From: Craterostigma plantagineum
Taxonomy: Eukaryota; Streptophyta; Magnoliopsida; Lamiales; Linderniaceae
Assembly (NCBI GenBank): GCA_027422505.1
Contig: JAPQWV010000665.1
Location: 239,001 to 303,000 of the forward strand
Reading direction: 5' to 3'
Length of the DNA: 64,000 bases
Of this stretch, positions 55,112-64,000 are shown piece by piece. Each line of letters opens with the position of its first letter. The stretch's first letter is position 1. The position numbers and the translations under genes are program-made. The notes under the pieces were generated by a model. That model saw nothing but the letters and a program-made list of their open reading frames with translations, was not told the DNA's origin and did not search any database.

Positions 55112-57856
55112 AGACTTTGCAGTGAGCCCTCAACAATAACATCACAGTTCTGAGGCCGAGCTAATTGATAAAGTGGCTCAAGAACTGGAACAGGAGCCTC
55201 CAACTCAAGATGATCCAATGCCCGATGCTGATGCCATGTTGATCGACATAGTGGCATATGAGTTGGAAATCCAAGCTCCAAATGAAGAGTTAGGAGCTGA
55301 AGTGCCCATCAATGTCGGTGTGTTTCAAGGGTTCACTGAGGAGATCCTTCAACAAGAAGCACAACCCGAAGTGAAACGGGGCACAACCCACTTCGGATGG
55401 CGACCACGCCAGAAATCGAGGCTCTGATCCCCACGATCATACCCGAAGCACCTCAGCTGACAGCACAAGCCCGTGAGAAGGCAGAACATGACCCTACCCC
55501 TCATACGGCTACCTCGTCAGACACAGAGTCAGATGAGGATATTTGACTTATAAGACGACCTCCCACACATCAAATTGCATCAGACGAGCCCATCTTAGAA
55601 GCTGTTAGGCAACCATCAGACACAACCCTAGTTACCTCTCCAAGGGCTGAGGATCCATCATCGCTCAATCTTGAGCTGCAGCCCAACCCCTCCGCCGCAG
55701 TCGTGGCCGAGATTCAGACTCCTACTACTACCAGCCTCGACATTGAAATGTCTGATGCACAGGTTCCACTCTGAGCCTGTCACATCATTAGATGCGAATC
55801 TTGTAGATTCAATGAAGGATTGGATAGAAGTCTCGGACAGTCACAACCTCAAGTGACTACGAGCCAGCACGATGAGATGGTGCTCACTCAAGGGTTGTCA
55901 ACAGGCAATATCAGTCATCCTGGTCCATCTACAACGGAGGCGTCAGAACCCCTTGTGACGGAAGCACGTTTCCAAGTGGCTCTCTCCGAAGCCGTTCGAT
56001 CCCTCGAAGAAAAGATAATTGAGGGAGTACTCACCTCCATTGAGACGTCCCACCGCAACACCGAGAAAGTGCCCGTCTCTGAGGCTACTTCGTCACAAGC
56101 CAACCTCACACCCTCACAACCCACACCTATCGACCCTCTCATCAACTCATCCATCCTAATCAACCCATACACAATCCCAATCACCGAGCTCCACGACAAA
56201 CTTCTCGCTTGCCTCATAGGCCTTACCATCCGATCGCCTCAGGAAGAATCACTCTATAGGCGACTGGGGGACCATTCTGATCCACCTACTCAAACATGCC
56301 GGGCCAAAGCTCCCACTCCAGACGACGACATGACGAACCTTACGATCAGGATCATCACTCGGGGAAGAAGAGGCCAAGGACTTCTACGAGTGGTCAAGAA
56401 CAAGGTAAAGGATCGGGCTCGGTGCAGACAAAGACTGGAGCCGTTGAAACCTCGCAACATCCTACCCAAACAACCACCACCACGCACCGCACCACCCAAA
56501 CTCTAACCCCGATCGAACCACCATATTTTCACCTAAGGATGCCTCCGTCCACACCACCACAGACCTTCAGAAGCCCCTTGCTTCCGGAAGAAGAAGCAAG
56601 TGCCGCAATGCTCGTTGCCTTTGCAGCTACTCAGGCCACTCCTAGCTCGACCGCTCCAGACCAATCAGGACCATCCGAACATGGTGTCAACCCACACAAG
56701 TTCCTCGATAGATATATATTCGAACGACAGTGGATGACCCATACCATGCCCGATGACGTTCAAAGGCAACGACTCAAGGACGTTCGACATTTTCTACAAC
56801 AAGCCTCGGTGGACCTAGTTTTGATTGAAGATGAAGAACTCCAGGAAGGTGAAGACCATGAACAAATTCCCTCAAGGCTTCCAGAGTTGATTGCACAAGG
56901 GACGGATTCCCCTACAAGACAAGTGCCAGGGACCGTTCGAATCGACACGCCATGGGAAACCATCAGGATTGAGATCCCATTCCTTGAAGAAGTTCATGAA
57001 CACATATGGAGGTCACCGGACAAAGTCAAGAAGTTGAACGAGTTCGAGCTCAGAGGTATCTCCCACTGGGATCAGCAAAAGAGAATGACCTATGTTTGGA
57101 TGCTATCCCATCTTGGACCAGATGTGAGGCTGGGGATGTCAAAAGGACAAGCGAAGAGTCATTACAAGAGTCTATCCCCTAAGCGTCTACTGTGCTAAAG
57201 GAGGTCTTCCAATACCATTCTACGTCATAGAGCGAGTAGTTAGAACTCAAGAAGAGCTAAGCAAGAGTGACCTACCGTACCTCCCTGCCGAGGAGGTGTA
57301 CCATGTCTACCAGCTGTACGTAGAGAAGTACAAGGGTCCTCAAGGCTTCATCAAGAAAGAAGGACTCGAAGGACTCTACCGGTTCATGATGCGCCAAGTC
57401 AAATACTTCGCCGCACACGACCTTCAGATGGCTCTGGAGAGCAACATGAAGAAGGTTAACTTGACCGCTCCGCTCAACAAAGGACTTGAGATCAAAGGGC
57501 TTCCCATCAATCAACACATCAGCTCAGTCTTAGGAATCACCTACCACAATCCGATTGCAAAGAAGAATAGGTTGATGCTGAAGACTGAAGTTCATAAGTT
57601 TTGTGATGGGACGCTCAAGGTCATCAGAAGGACCATAGAGACGAGATTGGAAGATATCAACAGAGAGACCATGCTGAAGCTTCATAGGTTCGTGAGAGAG
57701 CAACCCCTTCTGATGGAAATACTTGATGACATCGAGGAGCGATTGGAGCTGAGGAATACTCTAAGGAACTTCGAGTATGCATTGGGCTTGCGCAGGTCAT
57801 ACTATGCCCAACGAGGACAGAAAGTGCAGAAGGGCAATCAAGCACAAGGGGGGGAA
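55112..57856 (+). pseudogene. Element C internal region: TE protein of unknown function, right copy
   Basis: Mirror of 23026-25770, with frames 55173-55427, 55820-56506, 56296-57198 and 57296-57886. The region 56296-57198 is one open frame of 300 aa here, whereas the left copy is interrupted by a frame difference at the equivalent of about 56375. The last frame reads through QKVQKGNQAQGGE across the polypurine tract and ends at 57886, inside the LTR. At least two frame changes remain (near 56300-56500 and 57185-57200), so it is not a complete gene. Function unknown; see the left copy for motifs. Confidence 0.6.
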
Positions 57857-58207
57857 TGTAGAATATCAATTTTAATTGTGCTGTGATTTTATTAACTGTC
57901 CTTGTAATTAGTGGTTTTACTTGTAGTTGTCCTTAGATTAGGACTTAAATTGTATCTATACCAAGTATGTTTGGTATAAATACTTGTACACACATTGTGC
58001 TTAATAGAGAATATTTAGGCAATTGATATGAAAGGCTTGCAAATCCAATTCTAGAGAGAAAAAATTAGAATCATTCTCTCACTACTCGAATTGTCTCCCA
58101 AGTTCTTAAAAGAAGGTTTTCGATCGAAATCTTATTTTCTAGCATTCTAGTCGAATTACCTAGGATTGAAGTTTAGGATCGTAGAGTTGATAATCGAGGT
58201 CCTAACA
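57857..58207 (+). repeat. 3' LTR of element C, right-arm copy, 351 bp
   Basis: It begins TGTAGAATATCAATTTT after the purine run GCACAAGGGGGGGAA and ends CGAGGTCCTAACA. A TATA-like GGTATAAATACTTG lies near 57973. Confidence 0.78.
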
Positions 58208-58540
58208 GTTCCTCAAGTGATGAGCCTTGAGTGGTTTGAAGCAGCCAAGTCGAGGGATCCAAGGATCGTGCCATATATTAACATATTTACCATTCCTGAT
58301 TTTTCATCGAAGCCCCAGTCATAGGATTCCTTAGAAGCAAGGAGGCCCCGTCATGTATGGGTTGGTTCCATGCGATGCTGCAAGAAAATCATCACCAGAG
58401 AACTATCGTGCTTTAAAAGCACGAATTACCAATAGATTCGGATGTTGGATAAAGAGCACGCTCGTTTAGCTAGCATCAAAAGGTTCGAGGAGTGAAATCC
58501 TGAATGCCCAATCCGCTCTCTTGTTTAGATCTGCATAAGC
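58208..58540 (-). pseudogene. LINE ORF2 remnant, right-arm copy
   Basis: Mirror of 22343-22674 with the same broken frames. At the equivalent of the DWGF site the two arms differ slightly (TTTTTCATCG at 58299-58308 against the left-arm mirror). Confidence 0.6.
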
Positions 58541-58559
58541 GGCTAAAAGAAATCAAGTG

Positions 58560-59353
58560 TGAAGAGGGTCCCATCCGATATGGATGTAAATACTAAGTGA
58601 TAAAACTGATGTTGGATGAGATGTTTGGTGAACACTCTCTCTAACACTCAAAGCGCGGAATATAGGATTACTTAGTGAGAAAACTGATGAACAAGAGATG
58701 TAATTTTGCAGCAAGTCAGAAAACTTGCTACGTGCCTCAAGGCGAAATTCCACTACTAAGATGGATCACAAAACAATTATCCGAAGATAGTATAAAACAA
58801 GCATAGACAAAACTACGAATCACACGATTCTGCAAACCTATAAAGTCCAAAGACTTTGGCAATAGAAACACTTGGCTAAAAAGCCAACTCTCGCAATGTA
58901 AGCTCGAACTCGCTCGGGATTTTCTCTAGTCAAATCATCGTCCTCCAAATGGTCATGGGAAGTCTCTATTTATTTGTCTTCGACTTTGGCCAACTTCCCA
59001 CAAAGACTTGGCAATGTCCACTACGTTCCACAACGTTCACTAAGCTTTTTGTGATCGTTGGGAGTTAGTTTGAATCAGCTCAAATGACTTGGTCTTGACT
59101 TGAGCTCCACTATTCCTATATGTAGTATGTTCCACTCCTAAGCTTGCCCCTTCTTATCCACACGCATTTCCCACTTTATTGACTCATTCCAATCTTTATG
59201 TAAGTCCTGCAAAACACTTAAAATAGCCAAAGAGCCGAATTAAGCAGGTTTTGGGTATGAAAGATAAAACTGAGAAAGAAGACATTCTCGGCCACCAAAA
59301 GTTGGCTAGAATGTTCCCCCAACATTGCCAATGATGAAGTCTCAACATTAACA
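58560..59353 (-). repeat. 3' LTR of element A, right-arm copy, 794 bp
   Basis: Mirror of 21524-22322, from TGAAGAGGGTCCC to GTCTCAACATTAACA. Confidence 0.88.
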
Positions 59354-59681
59354 ATATCCCCCTTTTTTTATCTTTCTTCCCAAAATCAAAGCAGAAGTTA
59401 GTCGTAGTGAAACTCCCCCTGAAGGCCAAATCTACTCAACCACACACCATTAAACAATGGTTAGAGCAAACGCTAATAGAATACCAATTAAACTATTCAA
59501 AGTACTAAATAGTGCGTGCCGATTAGAGGTCCTGTAAAATAATATCTGCAAAAGACAATAAAAATGGTCCATAGGTAAAATAAAACATACGCAGGCAAAC
59601 TCAAAACGCAGGTCAAGGCAGGCAAGCATGCAAAGCACAAAGGCAAACTAAAAGCACTCAAAACCCGCATGCTCAAACATA
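59354..59681 (-). other. Element A 3' untranslated region, right-arm copy
   Basis: Mirror of 21196-21523. The polypurine tract complement TCCCCCTTTTTTT lies next to the LTR. Confidence 0.7.
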
Positions 59682-61725
59682 TTAAACCAAAATATTCAGA
59701 CTCTCGATCGAGTCCTTAGCCTGCTCCTCTCCAGCTTCATGCTCAGCTCCAGCTTTCTTAGCTCCTTGTCCATCTTCTTCTTCATTCTGTTCTTGCTCAG
59801 CTCCCCCTAGGTCTTCGGTCCCGTTATGTCCACTTGGTCCCGCTTTAGCTCCAACTCCCGCACCACCTTCTGCCTCTCCCCTGTTTTGGAAAGAAAGTAG
59901 ACTCCTCAATACATCTCGCTGAGCCACCAAAGATGCGATGGACTCATCGAGGCATTTGATCGCCTGTTCTAGTGCGGCGGCAGATGTTGATCCAACATCT
60001 TTGATCAACATTCTGTGTGAGCTGTTCTAATGTTCGCCATGGAAGGTCAACGACCTTGTCTGGTCCGGCGAGATGGCTGGGTTGAATGGCATAAGTAAGC
60101 TTCTGGGAGACCACCTTATCACGTCTGGTTGGCTGAAATCCACCTTGTAGAAGAACCCCATAAAAAATAAACAGGTAAGGGAGAATTCCCTTCCTACCCG
60201 CTCTGCTTGGTTCGACATGTGGTTGAGGATGAGTTCTCCCCAGTTCAAAGGTAGATTACGGCCCAGTGCAAACAGCAGAGGTGACATACTCTCGGTCACT
60301 CTTGTCTCATTCATAGTTGGTACCCAACTACACACCCCAACTTTGAATAGGACAGTAAGGAGGTTAAGGCACTACCCGCACAGTTTCCCTACCACACATT
60401 TACTCTACCCCAGTAATGAATTGCACCACCTCATCATTATCATATTCATAACCCACATCGACATCAGGGGTTTCCAGCAACCTATTTATCGCCCTAGAAG
60501 ACATATCATATAATCTCCCCTGAACAAGACCTTTCCATACTTCCTAGAATTCACCTCAGCCACGTTATAGAAAAGATTTGCATATACCTCTCGGACTACT
60601 AAGTCGCAGTAAGTCCCTAAACACCTCACCACGTGGCCTAGATGCCGAGATTCCAGGAACTTCATCACCCCATATTTTCTGAAGCTAGCTACGTCCACGA
60701 CTCTTTCTACCTGCAAGACACTCTGACTGGGAAGTGTCGTTACCGATAAATAGGTTGACAAATATGTCGGTAACGACACTTCCCAGTCAGAGTCATCTAA
60801 TGTTGGGTCAGTATATGGCTCAACATCTTTGTCATTGGATGGAACTGGCGAGAGGGCACGGTGACTTGAGTCTGGTTGCGATGATCCTTCAGTCCTCGCC
60901 CGCTTTGTTTGCAGGTCTCTCCTCAGTCTCCATAGGCCGCTTTCCAGCTTTCTTAACCAACCTGCTTTTCAAGGACTCCGAGTCTCAGCCATTCCAAGCT
61001 CGTCTTCACTGTCAGTGATTGGGGCATTTGAATCTGACAAAGATTCTGACTCTGATGTTAAAGTCTCTCCCCCGGAAACTTGGAAATCCTCGTCTTGACT
61101 CTTCGAATCGATGCTGTCGTAGGTAATGTAGTCAACAATTGTGTCCGTGGAGTCGCTTGAGAGTGAAGTTTGTGCATCAGCATTAGAAGTTGGGTTCAGG
61201 GTTCGTCGAATTTGATTGCTTCGACACTTTTCCGGAACAGGGGCCTGAACATCAGCAGGGGTTGGCTTCGACGCTTCTTAGATGCACTCGACTGGGTTTT
61301 GATCGGCATTCTTGGGGTTTCTGCGGCTGGAGTTGGGTCTGTTAGCGGAATTTCTGCCTCGGTCATGCGGGACCCCGGAATGTCAGTGAGATTAGGGTTC
61401 GGCCCTTTCTTTAGTTCGGCCCCACCGATGTTTTTGATGGACCTTATACCGAGTACTCAAGGGCACATCATCTATCTCTGTTTCTGTGGCTGGGGTGCCA
61501 GTCGGAATAGCAGCTAGGCCAGATGAGGTTGCTTCAGGATTAGCTTTTGATGGCTGTGATGGTCCTTCTGCTGTTTGGACCGCGGTCTTGCCGGGCGAAG
61601 TGACTGAAAAGGTCCTGTGTACATGACAATGTCTCTCGGACCTGGAATCACTTCGATCTAAACTGGAAAACCGGGGTTAGCTTCGAATGTTGGATCAACA
61701 TTCGGTCTAGAGGCGAATCGGACAT
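59682..61725 (-). pseudogene. Element A ORF3 (plant transposon protein type), right-arm copy
   Basis: Mirror of 19152-21195. The C-terminal frame (59682-60011) is longer than in the left arm because AQRDVL is intact where the left has a stop; it ends HEAGEEQAKDSIESLNILV. The folded region is at 60027-60335 and 60486-60779. The N-terminal start at 61725 differs by a small indel after MSDSP. The 27-bp inverted repeat is at 60720-60793. Confidence 0.68.
60720..60793. repeat. Perfect 27-bp inverted repeat inside ORF3 (right arm)
   Basis: Arms at 60720-60746 and 60767-60793 are identical to the left-arm copy at 20084-20157. Confidence 0.95.
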
Positions 61726-62839
61726 TTTAAGAGCTGTAAATTTGAACAGCAGGACAGATTTTGTTTAACCACAATTATATCGACACACTTTAAAAAGCAG
61801 AGAGCATGATTTTCAGCAAGAAAGAGAGATACTATGCGAGTAGGGTTCTTGTGAATATTGATGATTGAACAATTCAAGCTAAGTCACATATAAAGAGGAA
61901 CAAGTAAACCAACGGTACTAAAAGGTAACTGTCACTCAATAAATTTATCACATAGTGGGGTAAATGGACTGAAAAATAACCGTTGGACACAAGGAGTAAT
62001 TTGGCCATTTAGATTACCACGATTGGACTGTGTCAAGACTTGGCTAAGCATGGAGCTAAATATAGTATAAGGCATAATCAGTCAAGGGAATATATAGAGA
62101 CATATAAGATCACGGTTCAACCAAAAATTACCAAGTCAAAAGTCATAGTAGACATAAGCGAGACTAACCGTTTGAGCATCGATGATGAGCACTTGAGTAA
62201 AGTGTAACAAACTGTTCTTCAAGGAGCACTAATGCAATTCTAAGAGATATCTAAACTAGACACACGAAACAGACAAAAGCAAGACTAAAAGCTAAAGCAA
62301 ATAAAGGAAAGCACACAAAATATAGCATTGTCAAACTGACAGTTACACATGTTGCCCCAAGATTTGACTCAACATTCTCACTCCGTAATCCTAGACTTTT
62401 TTGCCGAACCCTTCTCAGACAAGTTCCCTTTCATTTCTACCGTTTCACCCTAATTTCTATCCGATTTTATGCAATGCCCTTACACCCTAAGCGTCAAGGC
62501 TTGGCTTTTTGTCACATAAAGTACATCGTCACAGCGAATGCCGTGTACCTGCGGAAGCTTATTACCAAGAACCTATAACTTGCAAAAAGTTTATGAGCAG
62601 GCTTATATGCGTCGAGGATTGGCTTTTTGTCGCAAAGAGTACATCGTCACTGTGAATGCCGTGTACCTGGGAAACTTATTACCAAGAGCTGATAATTAAG
62701 GGATCGTGTTAGCTCAGGGAACAGTCAAGAAGAATTAAGTCATTTCACAGGAAAACAGAGAAGAATATTTAACCAAACATTAAAGCAGTAACCATCGATT
62801 TTGACATATGCTATGTTGATCCAAATGTTGGACCAACAC
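61726..62839 (-). other. Element A pol-ORF3 spacer, right-arm copy
   Basis: Mirror of 18039-19151, including the tandem pair (near 62498-62570 and 62615-62690). Confidence 0.6.
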
Positions 62840-64000
62840 TCAAGACTGATGCAAACCTATGGATTCCTTCAGGTCCAAAAACCTTTCAGAATCCAATGCT
62901 TTCGTGAAAATGTCAGCTAACTGATGTTTTGTGTCTATATGCTCAATGCGCACTAACTCTTTCTCTACCATATCTCCCTGAAAATGATGTATCTATATGC
63001 TTCGTGCGTGGATGCTGGATTGGGTTCCTAGATATGTTGGGCACTAAGGTTATCACAATACATGAGAACAGATTCGCACTCTAAACCATAGTCACATAAC
63101 AAGCTATTTAACTACATCAATTGTGTACAGCAACTACCCGCAGCAACATACTCAGACTCAGCAGTAGATAAAGACACATAATTTTACTTCTTACTATACC
63201 ATGCAACTAAATTGTTACCTAAGAAGAAACAACCGCCACTTGTACTTTTGCAATCATCCTCGTCACCTGCCCAATCAGCATCGTTGTAGCCTACAAGACT
63301 CATATTATTATCTTTTGAGAACCACAATCCTAGGCTTATGATCCACCACATAACGAAGAATACACTTAACAGCATTAAGATGGGAAACCTTAGGCTCAGA
63401 TTGATATCTAGCGCAGACACATACGCTATACATAATGTCGGGTCTACTAGCTGAAAGGTACAATAAACTGCCTATCATGGATCGACACAATGTAGGGTCA
63501 ACTTTCTGTCCAACATTGTCTTTACTTACCTTCCGCGTAGACCCCATGGGCGTTTTCATTACCTTAGTAGTGTCCAACCCGAACTTCCTCACAGTGTTCT
63601 TAGCGTACTTTTCTTGAGACATAACGATCCCGTCATTGCTTTGTTTGATCTGCAAGCCTAAGAAGAACGTTAGTTCTCCGATCATGCTCATCTCGGAAGT
63701 GGTGTTCATAGCCTGTACAAACTGATCTAGCATAGATTTTGAGCTTGAGCCAAACACAACATCACAAACATAAATTTGAGCAATCAATATATCAGTGCCG
63801 ACTCTCTTTATAAAAAGAGGACGGTTTGCCTCACCGCGTACAAACCCAAATTCAAGTAAAAATGTGGCTAACCTCTCGTACCAAGCTCTAGGAGCTTGCT
63901 TTAGACCACACATCGCTTTCTGCAGCTTAAAAACATGGTTAGGAAAATGCGGGTCTTCGAATCCCTTAGGCTGTTCGACATAAATATCTTTATCAATCTA
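62840..64000 (-). pseudogene. Element A pol remnant, right-arm copy (continues past window)
   Basis: Mirror of 16879-18038: reverse transcriptase frame 63308-63913, with the same damaged YVCD motif, and RNase H frame 63184-63420. One visible difference is SMIGSLLYL in place of SMRGSLLYL of the left arm; isoleucine is usual in this family, so the right arm is nearer the ancestral state here. Confidence 0.85.

Larger units (their letters stand above)
44014..64000. repeat. Right arm of the 20-kb inverted repeat (continues past window)
   Basis: It is the reverse complement of 16879-36860. The match is still perfect at the last base of the window (plus-strand end TTTATCAATCTA mirrors TAGATTGATAAA at 16879). 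Differences are scattered substitutions, homopolymer indels and one strongly divergent GC-rich block near 48010-48330. Confidence 0.95.

Overview
The window looks like heterochromatic plant (angiosperm, probably eudicot) DNA. It is built almost entirely of nested transposable elements, and I see no host gene, rRNA, tRNA gene or CRISPR array. The evidence for a plant is the TE set itself: Ty3/gypsy and Ty1/copia LTR elements with plant-type primer sites (TGGTATCAGAGC, complementary to initiator tRNA-Met), a Sirevirus-like copia with a third ORF, a BED-finger hAT transposon and a LINE remnant.

Layout. (1) 1-6309: a minus-strand gypsy-type element with very long LTRs (about 3.17 kb) that carries gag only. 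(2) 6310-22322: a Sirevirus-like copia (element A) in a shared-LTR tandem arrangement. Its gag and pol are separated by a truncated gypsy LTR (B, 9366 to about 16265), and B in turn holds a complete hAT transposon (9631-14168) with perfect 8-bp target duplications and an intact 752-aa transposase. (3) 22343-22674: a LINE ORF2 remnant. (4) 22675-25770: the 3' part of a minus-strand LTR element (C) with a TE protein of unknown function. (5) 25771 to about 42105: copia element D, interrupted at 30447-39205 by copia element F, which is flanked by the 5-bp duplication ATACA. (6) 42121-44013: degenerate copia pieces, a relic of the C protein and a purine microsatellite.

The dominant large-scale structure is a huge inverted repeat. 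Positions 16879-36860 reappear in reverse complement at 44014-64000, with a 7.15-kb spacer (36861-44013). The right arm runs to the window edge and probably beyond. The arms share the same nested insertions (A pol/ORF3/LTR, LINE, C, D, F), so the duplication came after the nesting. They are not identical: single-base indels, frame differences and one GC-rich divergent block are visible. This argues against a trivial copy artefact but does not exclude an assembly problem.

Functionally the window is a TE graveyard with one apparently intact gene, the hAT transposase. The most unusual fine structure is a tandem pair of about 112-nt foldbacks in the hAT 3' region whose stems differ by paired compensatory changes, hairpin arrays in two related gypsy LTRs, and the replacement of one short repeated motif by another at the same place in those two LTRs. 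The relative order of events, judged by eye from LTR differences and nesting, is: D oldest, then F and A, then the inverted duplication; the gypsy element at the left edge is the youngest.
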